Positions 16,678-25,565 of a DNA stretch of 64,000 nt are shown in pieces. The stretch spans positions 310,001 to 374,000 of the forward strand of contig CBDCGS010000005.1 in NCBI GenBank assembly GCA_965216915.1, written 5' to 3'. How positions within the stretch are numbered: position 1 is the stretch's first letter; each line of letters starts with the position of its first letter. The position numbers and the translations under genes are program-made. The notes below the pieces were generated by a model, which saw only the letters and a program-made list of their open reading frames with translations, ran no database searches and was not told the origin of the DNA. The DNA is from CBDCGS01 sp965216915. GTDB taxonomy: Bacteria; Pseudomonadota; Alphaproteobacteria; UBA828.

Positions 16678-17373
16678 GTGACGCCGACCGAGGCCCAAAG
16701 GCGAAGCTTCGTCTATCGCAAGCTGGTCGCGACCGGCGCGACCTTCGAGGAGGTCAATGGCTATGCCGCCGCGATGACCTGCGGCGCCGACGAAGCCGCC
16801 GAGACCGCGCAGGCGAAGGTGCTCGGCATCGCCGACCTCTCGCCGCTGCGACGCATCGGCTTCAAGGGCTGGAACATCGACGCCTGGCTCGCCGCGCATG
16901 GCGCCGTGCTGGGTGCCGAGAGCAACGTCGCCTACCCGCAAGATGACGGCGCCCGCATCGCGCGTCTCGCGCCCGGCGAGGTGGTGGTGCTCGGCGACCT
17001 GACGGGCGGCGGCCGCCTGGTCGACACGCTCGAAACCGCTTGGTCGATGGAAGACGCCGACGGCTGCTTCTTCGTGCCGCGCGAGGAGGTCGCCTGCTGG
17101 TTCCGCATCACCGGCCAGCATGTGACCGAGATGTTCGCCAAGATTTGCGCCGTCGACCTTCGCCTCGACATGTTTCCGCCCAATGCGATCGCGCAAACCA
17201 ACGTCGCCCGCCTTAACGCGATCATCATCCGCGCCGACTTGCCCACGCCGACCTTCGACCTGATCGTCGACATCGCTTCGGCCGACTATCTCTGGCTGCA
17301 GCTCATCGACGCCGCCACCGAATACACCGGCAAGCCCGTCGGCCTCGCCGCCATGCGCCGCCTCGGACGGTAG
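16678..17373 (+). CDS. Sarcosine oxidase gamma subunit / MgdD homologue
   Basis: GcvT-fold accessory subunit of the tetramer (231 residues). Visible marks are LSPLRRIGFKGWNIDAWLA, GEVVVLGDLTG, CWFRITGQHVTEMFAKICAVDLRLDMFPPNAIAQTNVARLNAIIIR and a DIASADYLWLQLIDAATEYTG C-terminus. GTG start, one base after the alpha-subunit stop. It completes the beta-delta-alpha-gamma order shared by soxBDAG and mgdABCD and ends the plus-strand run. Confidence 0.88.
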   Translation: MTPTEAQRRSFVYRKLVATGATFEEVNGYAAAMTCGADEAAETAQAKVLGIADLSPLRRIGFKGWNIDAWLAAHGAVLGAESNVAYPQDDGARIARLAPGEVVVLGDLTGGGRLVDTLETAWSMEDADGCFFVPREEVACWFRITGQHVTEMFAKICAVDLRLDMFPPNAIAQTNVARLNAIIIRADLPTPTFDLIVDIASADYLWLQLIDAATEYTGKPVGLAAMRRLGR

Positions 17374-17386
17374 CGGGCAGCACGAG

Positions 17387-17417
17387 AAGCCCGGCCGAAA
17401 CCGAACAGGGCGGGCTT
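17387..17417 (+). terminator. Possible terminator between convergent genes
   Basis: Stem AAGCCCG-G-CC with GG-G-CGGGCTT, one G-G mismatch, loop of 11 bases, followed by only a short T run. It lies 13 bases after the gamma-subunit stop and before the convergent ankyrin gene, where a bidirectional terminator is expected. Confidence 0.4.
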
Positions 17418-17431
17418 TGATCGAACGCGCC

Positions 17432-18130
17432 TTATGACAAGAGCGCCAGCACGGCCGCGGAGGTCGCAGGGCCTTCCTGGGCATAGTCGAGTGCCGATTT
17501 TCCTTCCGCATTGGTCGTCTTGATATCCGCTCCGTGTGCCAGGAGCAGTTCGATGACGGGCATCCTTCGCTCGTGACCGGAGTAGGCAGCGATCATCAAC
17601 GGGGTCCGCCCGTTGAATGCGATCTGATTTGGACTGGCACCACGTTCCAAGATGCGTCGAATAATCGGCAAACCCTTCTCGATTTGATCCCTTGACACCG
17701 TTCCGAAAACTGCCGCGTGGAGCGCCGTATCGCGATTGACCGTCAGAAACGTCGGATCGGAACCATGGTCGAGAAGAAGCTCGGCCGTTTCCAAGTCCCC
17801 GTTCCTCAGAGCCTCGATGAGCGGCGTCGTTCCATGATCATCCCGTTGGGGATTGGCAGACGCGCCACGCACCAGGAGGAGTTCGACCATCGACGTTTGT
17901 CCGGTTTCAGCGGCGAGCCCCAACGCCGTTCCCTCTCGGCGAGATCGCGCATCAATATCGGCACCAGCCTCCAGCAACACAGAGACCGCGTCTCTATTCT
18001 TGGCTTCGACCGCAACCATCAGCGCTGTGAAGCCCTGTGGCGTCCGAATCTCGTTGGGATCAGACCGTTGAAGCTGGTCCTTCAATCTCTCCACGTCACC
18101 GGATCGAATTGCCTTCATCAGCTTTGACAT
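17432..18130 (-). CDS. Ankyrin repeat protein
   Basis: A 232-residue protein made almost wholly of ankyrin repeats, about six. Clear units are GFTALMVAVEAKNRDAVSVL, GTALGLAAETGQTSMVELL, GTTPLIEALRNGDLETAELL, DTALHAAVFG and GRTPLMIAAYSGHERRMPVI, each followed by a GAD/GAS turn. There is no signal peptide or membrane segment, so it is probably cytoplasmic and binds a partner protein. It is a single transcript facing the oxidase genes. Upstream, TTCAAA and TAAAAT separated by 16 bases (about 18172-18199) could be its promoter. Role unknown. Confidence 0.85.
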   Translation of the reverse strand: MSKLMKAIRSGDVERLKDQLQRSDPNEIRTPQGFTALMVAVEAKNRDAVSVLLEAGADIDARSRREGTALGLAAETGQTSMVELLLVRGASANPQRDDHGTTPLIEALRNGDLETAELLLDHGSDPTFLTVNRDTALHAAVFGTVSRDQIEKGLPIIRRILERGASPNQIAFNGRTPLMIAAYSGHERRMPVIELLLAHGADIKTTNAEGKSALDYAQEGPATSAAVLALLS

Positions 18131-18346
18131 GCGCCACCGCCGCAGGATTGGTCGACGAAACGTCGTATTTTAAACCGTGTATTTGAGATTTGAATCCTCG
18201 CGCTCCGCATCGCGTCGGGCAAGAAAGACAGCCGTCGTTCGTTGCGCAGCGCGGCAGAACCACTCACAGCATTGCCACAGTCGCGCTGGCGAATGATGGC
18301 GCCGGCGCCCGTAAGCTAGGGTCACGCGGCCGCCTTCCTCTCTCTC

Positions 18347-18378
18347 CCTCATCCACGGGTCAAGTCCGCGGGTGAGGC
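18347..18378. repeat. REP-like palindromic repeat covering the end of lpxB
   Basis: CTCATCCACGG-gtcaag-TCCGCGGGTGAG type palindrome, related to the repeat at 36826-36856 (family core TCATCCGCGGGCTTGACCCG). The last LpxB codons (RPHPRT) and its TGA stop lie inside it. Confidence 0.6.
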
Positions 18379-19562
18379 CTGGAGGTGCGCTCCTCCGCCA
18401 TCCCCATCACCTGCAACACCGTCTCCGCAGCGCGCACACTCGGGCGCTCGCTGCCCTGGCCGAGCTGGTGGGCGATGGCCTCGAAACGGGTGAGTTGGGC
18501 CGCGCGGGCGGTCTCCTCGCTGAGTAGAGCCGCGAGCGCCGGAGCGATGCGCGTGGGCGTGAAGTTCTCCTGCAGAAATTCCGGCACGACGCCATCATCG
18601 GCGATGATGTTGGGGAGCCCGAGGTGGGTGAGCCGGATGACGCGGCGGAGCACGGCGGCGGTAAGCGGGTTGGCGCGGTAGCAGATCGCCATCGGCACGC
18701 GGGCCAGCACGAGCTCGAGCGTCGCCGTGCCCGAGACGACGATCGCCGCGTCGCTCGCGGCGAAGGCGCCGTATTTCTCGCCCGTTCCCTCGATCACGGT
18801 CGTCGGCACGGACCAGCCGGCAACCGCCTCGCGCACCGCCGCCGCGTGGTCCGGCACCGCCGGCACGACCACACGCAGAGCGCCGCCGAGGCGGGCCGGC
18901 AGAGCTTCGATGGTCGCGCGAAAGACGGGCAGATGGATGCGCAGCTCGCGCGCGCGGCTGCCCGGCAACGCGGCGAGCACGCGCTCGTCTGCGCTAATGC
19001 CGTGGCGGGCGCGAAAGGCCGCGCCGTCGCCCCGCTCGATCCCCTCCTCCACCAGCGGATGGCCGACGCAGGTCGCGGCCAGGCCGACGGCGGTGAAATA
19101 GGGCGGCTCGAAGGGGTAGAGGCAGAGGATGTGATCGAGGAAGCGAGCGATACGCTGCGCGCGGCGCCTGCGGTAGGCCCAGACCGTCGGCGCGACGTAG
19201 TGCATGAGCGGGATGCCCTCGCCGCGCAGGCGCTCGGTGACGCGCAGGTTGAAGCCGGGTGAATCCACGGTCACCACGACATCGGGCCGGACGCTCCGGA
19301 TCGCGTGCGCGGTCCGGTGCATCAGGCGGAGCAGGCGCGGCACGTGGGGCGCGACCTCGAGCATGCCCATGACCGAGAGCGAGGACATCGGGAAGAGGCT
19401 CGCGAGCCCCTGCGCCTCCATATGCTGCCCGCCGATACCCTGGAAGGTGACGCGATCGTCCGTGGCCTCGCGCAGCGCGGCCATGAGGCGCCCGGCGATC
19501 AGATCACCGGAATGCTCACCGGCCGCGACGAACACGAGCGGCGCCGCGCGCGCCTCGGCCAT
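18360..19562 (-). CDS. lpxB: Lipid-A-disaccharide synthase
   Basis: GT19 glycosyltransferase joining UDP-2,3-diacylglucosamine and 2,3-diacylglucosamine 1-phosphate to the lipid A disaccharide. The 400-residue protein shows VFVAAGEHSGDLIAGRLM, FQGIGGQHMEAQGL, SLSVMGMLEVAPHVPRLL, VDSPGFNLRV, HYVAPTVWAYRRRRAQR, VGHPLVEEG, LPGSRARE and SGTATLELVLARVPMAICY. The last residues come from a REP-like repeat. Its start is 5 bases after the lpxI stop. Confidence 0.97.
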   Translation of the reverse strand: MAEARAAPLVFVAAGEHSGDLIAGRLMAALREATDDRVTFQGIGGQHMEAQGLASLFPMSSLSVMGMLEVAPHVPRLLRLMHRTAHAIRSVRPDVVVTVDSPGFNLRVTERLRGEGIPLMHYVAPTVWAYRRRRAQRIARFLDHILCLYPFEPPYFTAVGLAATCVGHPLVEEGIERGDGAAFRARHGISADERVLAALPGSRARELRIHLPVFRATIEALPARLGGALRVVVPAVPDHAAAVREAVAGWSVPTTVIEGTGEKYGAFAASDAAIVVSGTATLELVLARVPMAICYRANPLTAAVLRRVIRLTHLGLPNIIADDGVVPEFLQENFTPTRIAPALAALLSEETARAAQLTRFEAIAHQLGQGSERPSVRAAETVLQVMGMAEERTSRPHPRT

Positions 19563-19567
19563 CGCGG

Positions 19568-20389
19568 CTACTCGACCCCGATGAGGAACAGGCCGAGCGC
19601 ATCGGCGCGCGCCACCGTCGCCTCGCGGTCCATCACGAGCGTCCAGCGCGCCTCGACGGCGATGCCGCTCAGCTTCGCGGCCGCCGCCGCCTCCACGGTG
19701 CGCACACCGATCGTCGGCAAGTCCGTCCGCCGCTCCTGCCCCGGCTTCTTGACCTTGACCAGCACGCCGCCCGGGCCGCCGCGCGTCTTGAGGGCGGCGC
19801 AGCGCGCGATCAGGCCATCCGTGCCCTCTGCCGCCTCCACGCCCAGCACGACGCCCTGCTGCACGATCACCGCCTGGCCGATATCGGCGCCGCCGATGGC
19901 GCGGGCTTTCTCGACGCCGAGCGCGATGTCGGCGCGCGCCTCGTCATCCGGCGCCACCGCGCCCAGCACGCCCACGGGCGCCGGCAGCTCGCCGAGAAGA
20001 TCGTCCGCGCCAACCACCTTGAAGCCCTCGCTCTCCAGCTCCTGCACGATGATCGAGAGCACCGCATCGTCACCTTTGCTCAGCGCTTTGGTGACCTTGC
20101 CCATGAGCCTGACGCCGCGCCAGTCCAGATTGACCTCGGAGAGCGCCGGGCGGCGGATCGGCCCGGCGAGCACGACTTCGCCGCAGTTCTCCCGTCGCAG
20201 TGCCTTGAGCAATTTGCCGACCTGACCGAGCCCGACCCAGAGATGCGCGACATCCGCGCAGGTCGCCGCATCGGTCTCGCCCTTGATGGCGATGACGAAC
20301 ACGGCGCGGCCGCTATCCCGGCAACGCCGTGCGATCCGAGCCGGCAGGGGGCCACTTCCCGCGATGATGCCGAGCTTAGTCGCTGCCAT
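19568..20389 (-). CDS. lpxI: UDP-2,3-diacylglucosamine diphosphatase, LpxI type
   Basis: Cleaves UDP-2,3-diacylglucosamine to lipid X and UMP, the alphaproteobacterial substitute for LpxH. The 273-residue protein has LGIIAGSGPLPARIA, GLGQVGKLLKALRRENC, VVLAGPIRRPALSEVNLD, KGDDAVLSIIVQELESEGF and the catalytic-domain GQAVIVQQGVVLGVEAAEGTDGLI, then PTIGVRTVEAAAAA. Its start overlaps lpxA by 14 bases. Confidence 0.95.
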   Translation of the reverse strand: MAATKLGIIAGSGPLPARIARRCRDSGRAVFVIAIKGETDAATCADVAHLWVGLGQVGKLLKALRRENCGEVVLAGPIRRPALSEVNLDWRGVRLMGKVTKALSKGDDAVLSIIVQELESEGFKVVGADDLLGELPAPVGVLGAVAPDDEARADIALGVEKARAIGGADIGQAVIVQQGVVLGVEAAEGTDGLIARCAALKTRGGPGGVLVKVKKPGQERRTDLPTIGVRTVEAAAAAKLSGIAVEARWTLVMDREATVARADALGLFLIGVE

Positions 20390-21176
20390 CGCCCTTCGGC
20401 TGGCAAATCGAGCGTTCGCTGTCGATCTGGATGAAATTGACGATATCCATGACGGGCTCGTTGTCGCCGAAGAGCTCGGCCACGTCGGTCAGGCGCTCCG
20501 CCATCGTGCCCTCGTCCGCGAAGAGAAGGCGGAAGGCGCGCCGCAGGTCATGGATGGTGTCACGGTCGAAGCCGCGCCGCCGCAAACCGACCAGGTTGAG
20601 GCCGGCGAGCCGCGCACGGTCGCCCATCACCGAGCCATAGGGGATCACGTCATGCTCGACCCCCGACATGCCGCCGACGATCGCGTGCCGGCCGATGCGC
20701 ACGAACTGGTGCACCGCGGTCAGGCCACCGAGGATCGCCCAATCCTCCACGATCACATGGCCACCGAGCGTGGCGTTGTTCGCCATCACCACGTGATCGC
20801 CGATGATGCAGTCATGCGCGACATGGGTGCCGACCATGAAGAGACAGTGATCCCCGACCTTGGTCAGCATGGCACCGCCGGCCGTGCCCGGGTTCATGGT
20901 GACGTGCTCGCGGATCACGCAGTCGCAACCCACCTCGAGGCGCGACGGCTCGCCCGCATATTTCAGATCCTGCGGGCGATGCCCGATCGAGGCGAAGGGA
21001 TAGATCGTGGTGCGCGCCCCGATATGGGTGCGCCCCTCCACCACCGCGTGCGAGATCAAGCGCACCCCGTCGTCGAGCGTGACGTCGGCGCCGACGACGC
21101 AATAGGGTCCGATCGCCACGTCATCGCCGAGCGCCGCATCGGGCGCGACGACGGCGGTCGGATGGGTGTCGGCCAT
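20376..21176 (-). CDS. lpxA: UDP-N-acetylglucosamine O-acyltransferase
   Basis: First acyl transfer of lipid A synthesis, from hydroxyacyl-ACP to the 3-OH of UDP-GlcNAc. The 266-residue protein is a left-handed beta helix of hexapeptide repeats (HPTAVVAPDAALGDDVAIGPYCVVG onward), with CVIREHVTMNPGT, FMVGTHVAHDCIIG containing the catalytic-region His, and GLNLVGLRRRGFDRDTI in the helical C-terminus. The ATG at 21176 overlaps the fabZ stop (TGATG), so translation is coupled. Confidence 0.96.
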   Translation of the reverse strand: MADTHPTAVVAPDAALGDDVAIGPYCVVGADVTLDDGVRLISHAVVEGRTHIGARTTIYPFASIGHRPQDLKYAGEPSRLEVGCDCVIREHVTMNPGTAGGAMLTKVGDHCLFMVGTHVAHDCIIGDHVVMANNATLGGHVIVEDWAILGGLTAVHQFVRIGRHAIVGGMSGVEHDVIPYGSVMGDRARLAGLNLVGLRRRGFDRDTIHDLRRAFRLLFADEGTMAERLTDVAELFGDNEPVMDIVNFIQIDSERSICQPKGDGSD

Positions 21177-21649
21177 CAGCTGTCTTCCAAGATCATTGCG
21201 GCGTAGGTGGCCTGCGCGACGGTCGCGCCGTCGACCTTGCACTCGGCGGCAAATTTCCAGACGTTCTTGCGGTGCTGCTTCTTGGTGACGTGGACGTGCA
21301 GCTGGTCGCCGGGCACCACGGGCTTGCGGAAGCGGCAATCGTCGATCGACATGAAATAGACCAGCTTGCCCGCCATCGCCGGACCGAGCGTCTCGACCAC
21401 CAGGACGGCCGCCGTCTGCGCCATCGCTTCGATCACGAGAACGCCCGGCATCACCGGCATGCGGGGAAAGTGGCCGGCGAAATATCCCTCGTTGATCGAG
21501 ACGTTCTTGATGCCGACCGCGCTTTCGTTGCGCACCAGGTCGACCACCCGGTCGATCATGAGAAACGGATAGCGATGGGGAATCGCGTTGATAATGTCCT
21601 CGACGTCCATCCGCTCGACGACGCCCGTGCGAGGCGTGAAATCGTTCAT
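21176..21649 (-). CDS. fabZ: 3-hydroxyacyl-[acyl-carrier-protein] dehydratase
   Basis: Hot-dog fold dehydratase of fatty acid synthesis (157 residues). It shows the catalytic HRYPFLMIDRV with its His, GYFAGHFPRMPVMPGVLVIEAMAQTAAV containing the active-site Glu helix, and RFRKPVVPGDQLHVHV. The start at 21649 overlaps the lpxD stop (TGATG). Placement between lpxD and lpxA is the usual lipid A operon order. Confidence 0.97.
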   Translation of the reverse strand: MNDFTPRTGVVERMDVEDIINAIPHRYPFLMIDRVVDLVRNESAVGIKNVSINEGYFAGHFPRMPVMPGVLVIEAMAQTAAVLVVETLGPAMAGKLVYFMSIDDCRFRKPVVPGDQLHVHVTKKQHRKNVWKFAAECKVDGATVAQATYAAMILEDS

Positions 21650-22674
21650 CAATCGCCGCCCTTGTTCTCCGCGAGCTTGGTCAGCGCCGCGACTTGCCGA
21701 AAGAACGTGCGAACCGGCACCGCCGGCGCACCGCAATAGTCGCCCCCGGCATCGAGATCACGCATCACGCCGCCTTGCGCCGCCACGCGTGCACCCGCAC
21801 CGATGGTGAGGTGGCCCGCCAGCCCCGCCTGCCCCCCGAGAAACACGAAGTCGCCGAGCTTCGTGCTGCCCGAAACGCCGGCCTGCCCGGCGATCACACA
21901 GCCCTTGCCGAGCTCCACGTTGTGGCCGATCTGCACGAGATTGTCGATCCAGCAACCCGCACCGATCACCGTGTCGGGCCCCGAGCCGCGGTCGATGGTG
22001 GTGTTGGCGCCGACCTCGACATCGTCGTGAATCACGGCGCGTCCGAGCTGCGGCACCTTCTGATGGCCCTTCGGGTCCGGCGCGAAGCCGAACCCATCCT
22101 GGCCGATGCGCGCGCCCGCATAGATGGCGACGCGGTCGCCGATCAGCGCGTGGCTGATCGACACACAGGGACCGATGCGCGCCTCGGCGCCGATCTGGAC
22201 CCCCGCGTCGATCACGCTGTTCGCGCCCACCACGCTGCGCGGGCCGAGGCGCACCCCGGGCCCTATCACGACCCCCGCCTCGATGCGGCAATCGGACGCA
22301 ACGTCCGCGCTTGGATCGACGAGCGCGCTCACATGCACGCCCGGCGCCGGCGCCGGGATCGGATAGAACGCGCTCGCGGCGAGCGCATAGGCCTTGTAGG
22401 GCTGCTCCGTGAGCAGCAGCGCCATCGTGTCGGGCGCGTGGCGCACGACCGAGGGACGCACGACACACGCGCCGGCGCGGCTTTGCGTGAAGGCCTCGAG
22501 ATATTTGCGGTTGTCGAGAAAGCTCAAGTGATGCGGCTCGGCAAGGTCGAGCGGCGCCACATCCTCCAGCGCCATCGCCGGATCCGCGCCCGGCGAGAGC
22601 TCGGCGCCAATCAGCGCGGCGAGCGACGCAAGATCAAAGGGGCCCTCGCGCTGGAAGAAACGGGGATCAGCCAT
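21649..22674 (-). CDS. lpxD: UDP-3-O-(3-hydroxyacyl)glucosamine N-acyltransferase
   Basis: Adds the N-linked hydroxyacyl chain to UDP-3-O-acylglucosamine. The 341-residue protein has an N-terminal substrate domain (LDLAEPHHLSFLDNRKYL) followed by hexapeptide-repeat beta helix. The segment IGQDGFGFAPDPKGHQKVPQLG carries the conserved GFGFA, and TTIDRGSGPDTVIG and NLVQIGHNVELGKGCVIAGQAGVSGS carry the catalytic-region His. Confidence 0.96.
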   Translation of the reverse strand: MADPRFFQREGPFDLASLAALIGAELSPGADPAMALEDVAPLDLAEPHHLSFLDNRKYLEAFTQSRAGACVVRPSVVRHAPDTMALLLTEQPYKAYALAASAFYPIPAPAPGVHVSALVDPSADVASDCRIEAGVVIGPGVRLGPRSVVGANSVIDAGVQIGAEARIGPCVSISHALIGDRVAIYAGARIGQDGFGFAPDPKGHQKVPQLGRAVIHDDVEVGANTTIDRGSGPDTVIGAGCWIDNLVQIGHNVELGKGCVIAGQAGVSGSTKLGDFVFLGGQAGLAGHLTIGAGARVAAQGGVMRDLDAGGDYCGAPAVPVRTFFRQVAALTKLAENKGGD

Positions 22675-22680
22675 TCGCGC

Positions 22681-23241
22681 TCAGTTCTCCTTGAACTCGA
22701 GCGTGACCTCCGGCAACGATTTGTTGAGGCGCTTTAGTGCCTCGTCGGTGATCCGCAGCGCCTCCGCGGCGAAGAGCGTTTGCGCAACGGGCACGACGAT
22801 GTCGATCCGCCGTTCCTGCGCAATGTCGCGGATGATGGCCGTCACCTCGATCTGTATCTGACGGACCCCCTGCGCGTAGGCTTGGTCGAGGATGCGGCGG
22901 CGCTCTTGCACCGTGCGTTGCGTCGCGGCGACCTGGTCGCGAAACTCACGCTGGCGCGCCGCGAAGGCATCGGGCGCGAGCAGCGACTGTTGCCGCGCGA
23001 GTTCCTGCTCCACCTCGCGCAGGCGCGTCTCCTCCTGCTTGATCTCGGCCTGGTAGCTCGAACGTCGGCGTTCAATCTGTTCTTGAATCGACCGCGCCGC
23101 CGTCGCCTCACGCATGATCTTTTGGATGTCGACCACACCGACGACGGTCGGCCGTTCCTGCGCGGCGAGCGGCGCCGCCACCAGCCAGCCCAAGAGCAAC
23201 AGGGCCATGCATGCGAACCATATGCCGGCTCGATAGGGCAT
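22681..23241 (-). CDS. OmpH/Skp-family periplasmic chaperone
   Basis: A 186-residue secreted protein with a signal peptide ending near APLAAQE (residue about 27). The mature domain begins VVGVVDIQKIMREATAAR and contains a long basic/glutamine-rich coiled coil (IQEQIERRRSSYQAEIKQEE through QREFRDQVAATQRTVQERRR), then IVVPVAQTLFAAEALRITDEAL. It would hold unfolded outer membrane proteins for BamA, whose gene lies one base upstream. Confidence 0.92.
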   Translation of the reverse strand: MPYRAGIWFACMALLLLGWLVAAPLAAQERPTVVGVVDIQKIMREATAARSIQEQIERRRSSYQAEIKQEETRLREVEQELARQQSLLAPDAFAARQREFRDQVAATQRTVQERRRILDQAYAQGVRQIQIEVTAIIRDIAQERRIDIVVPVAQTLFAAEALRITDEALKRLNKSLPEVTLEFKEN

Positions 23242-23242
23242 C

Positions 23243-25531
23243 TTAGAACCTCGTTCCGAAGCTGAAGCGGAACCGCTCCGTTTTGTCGAAATCCTCTTTG
23301 ATGACCGCTTCGGAGATATCGATCCGGATCGGCCCGATCGGCGATCGGTAGGACAACCCAACCCCCACGGCGACCCGCGGCAGGCCGGTATCCAGGATCT
23401 CACTCCCATCCTGGTCGATGATAGCGAGGCTGCCGATATCCGAGAACACCGATGCGCGCAAATCGAAGTCGCGGGTGAGGTCGATCGGCATGCCGAGCTC
23501 GGCCGTGAACGCGTAGAAAAGATTGCCGCCGAGCGAATCTTGGGTGATCGCGTCGCGCGGACCGACGCCGCCCTGCTCGAACCCGCGCAGCGACGAGCCA
23601 CCCAGGAAGAAACGGTCGGTGATGCCGACATCGTCGGCGAGACCGAAGATGAAGCCGTCGCGCATCACGGCGCTCGCCACCCAGCCATCGCCCAGCGGAT
23701 AGAAATAGCCGTAGTTGAGGGTGTGCTTCAAATATCTGACATTGCCGCCGAGGCCGGCCAGCTCTTGGCCGAACCGCACGAAATAGCCCTCGGTCGGATC
23801 GATCCGGCTGTCGCGCCGGTCATAGCTGAGGGTGTGCCCGATCGAGGACGTAACGTCGGTGCCCTCCTGATCCTGGATGAACCGCGACGCGTCGGCTCCG
23901 ACGTTGCTGATCTCATCACGGCGCAGCGAGTAGTTGAGGCTATGGCGAAGGCGCTCGCTCAGCGGATAGCCCATGCGAAGACCAAAGCCCACGCTCTCTT
24001 GATCGAACGAGCTTTCGTCCTGGAAGTCGACCGCGCGACGGAACAGGTCGACGCCCGCCGAGATGTTGCGATCGAGGAAATAGGGCTCGGTGAAGCTCAG
24101 ATCGACCTCTTGGCGCCTGAACGAAAGCGAGAGGTTGAGCCGAAGGTCCTGCCCACGGCCGAGAAGGTTGCGTTCGCGCAGACTGATGTCGCCGAGCACG
24201 CCGTCGAAGGTCGAAACCCCGGCGCCGATGCTGAACTCGCCCGTCGACTGCTCGGCAACCTGCACCGTCAAGACCGATTGATCCGGCCCGCTGCCCGGCA
24301 CCGTCTCGATATCGACCGTCTCGAAGAAGCCGAGATTGCGGATGCGCTGCTGCGAGCGACGGATCTTCGCGGAATTGAACGCATCGCCTTCCACCAAGCG
24401 AAACTCGCGCCGAATGACCTCGTCCAGCGTTCGCACGTTCCCGACAATGTCGATACGCTCGACATAGACGCGGGGGCCCTCGTTGATCTGGTAGGTGAGA
24501 TCGATCGTCAGCGCCTCGCGGTCACGTTCGACGCGCGGGCGCACGTCGACGAACGCGAATCCCCGGCGGCCGATCGAGTCGGTGAGCGCCTGGATCGAGT
24601 TTTCCACCAGATCGGCGTCGTACCAGTCACCGGTCTCCGTCTCCACGTTGCCGAGCAGCGCGGCGCCATCGAGATCGCGGAGCCGGCTGTCGACCTCGAC
24701 CGAGCCGAACCGGTAGCGCTCGCCCTCCTCCAACGCGAAGGTGATGAAGAAATCCTCGCGGTCGGGCGTCAGCTCGGCGACCGCCGAGACCACTCGGAAA
24801 TCGGCATAACCGTTGCGCAAATAGAAACGCCGTAGCAGCTCCCGATCGAAGGTGAGCCGATCCGGATCGTAGGTGTCGTCGGTCGCGAGGATGCGGTACC
24901 AGGCCGATTCCGTGGTTTGAATCTCGCCCCTCAGTGCGCTGTCGCTGAACCGTTTGTTGCCGATGAAATTGATGCGGCGGATGCCCGTGACCGCCCCTTC
25001 ATCGATCTCGAACACGAGATCCACCCGGTTCTGCGGAAGCTGAATGACCTTGGGCTCCACTTGGGCCGAGAACCGCCCCGTGAGCCGGTAGATCTCGATG
25101 ATGCGCTGGACATCGCTTTGGACGCGCGGGCGCGTGTAAACGACACGCGGGCGAAGCGAAATTTCGCCGGCCAGGGTTTCATCGTCGAGCTTGCGGTTAC
25201 CCTCAAACGCGACCCGGTTGATGATCGGGTTTTCGATCACGCTCACCACCAAGGCACCGCCCTCGCGGCGGATCGTGACATCGGCGAACAGGCCGGTCGC
25301 GAAGAGGCTCTTGAGCGCCCGGTTCACCGTGCGCGCGTCGAAGGGGTCGCCCGGCGTCATCGGCAAGTAGGATTCGATGGTCGAGGTCTCGATCCGCTCG
25401 TTGCCGGTGACGACGATCTGCTCAATCGTCTGCGCGCGCGCGACGGTGCTCGCGAAGCCAGCCCAGAGGCACAAGACGGCGATTGCGAGTAGGTGGCGTG
25501 TGGTTGGTGTCCAGCCCCCCTGATTGGCCAT
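23243..25531 (-). CDS. bamA: Outer membrane protein assembly factor BamA
   Basis: Core of the outer membrane beta-barrel insertion machine, 762 residues. A signal peptide ends near VARAQ (about 34). Five POTRA domains follow (TIEQIVVTGNERIETSTIESYL; NRVAFEGNRKLDDETLAGEI; TGIRRINFIGNKRFSDSAL; and two more to about residue 400). The C-terminal barrel includes ATDRFFLGGSSLRGFEQGGVGPRD-type sequence (here TDRFFLGGSSLRGFEQGGVG, the VRGF-like loop) and ends in a terminal Phe (FSFGTRF), the barrel sorting signal. Confidence 0.96.
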   Translation of the reverse strand: MANQGGWTPTTRHLLAIAVLCLWAGFASTVARAQTIEQIVVTGNERIETSTIESYLPMTPGDPFDARTVNRALKSLFATGLFADVTIRREGGALVVSVIENPIINRVAFEGNRKLDDETLAGEISLRPRVVYTRPRVQSDVQRIIEIYRLTGRFSAQVEPKVIQLPQNRVDLVFEIDEGAVTGIRRINFIGNKRFSDSALRGEIQTTESAWYRILATDDTYDPDRLTFDRELLRRFYLRNGYADFRVVSAVAELTPDREDFFITFALEEGERYRFGSVEVDSRLRDLDGAALLGNVETETGDWYDADLVENSIQALTDSIGRRGFAFVDVRPRVERDREALTIDLTYQINEGPRVYVERIDIVGNVRTLDEVIRREFRLVEGDAFNSAKIRRSQQRIRNLGFFETVDIETVPGSGPDQSVLTVQVAEQSTGEFSIGAGVSTFDGVLGDISLRERNLLGRGQDLRLNLSLSFRRQEVDLSFTEPYFLDRNISAGVDLFRRAVDFQDESSFDQESVGFGLRMGYPLSERLRHSLNYSLRRDEISNVGADASRFIQDQEGTDVTSSIGHTLSYDRRDSRIDPTEGYFVRFGQELAGLGGNVRYLKHTLNYGYFYPLGDGWVASAVMRDGFIFGLADDVGITDRFFLGGSSLRGFEQGGVGPRDAITQDSLGGNLFYAFTAELGMPIDLTRDFDLRASVFSDIGSLAIIDQDGSEILDTGLPRVAVGVGLSYRSPIGPIRIDISEAVIKEDFDKTERFRFSFGTRF

Positions 25532-25565
25532 TATTCGGTCCGGACGCCGATTTGCTGCTACGGTC

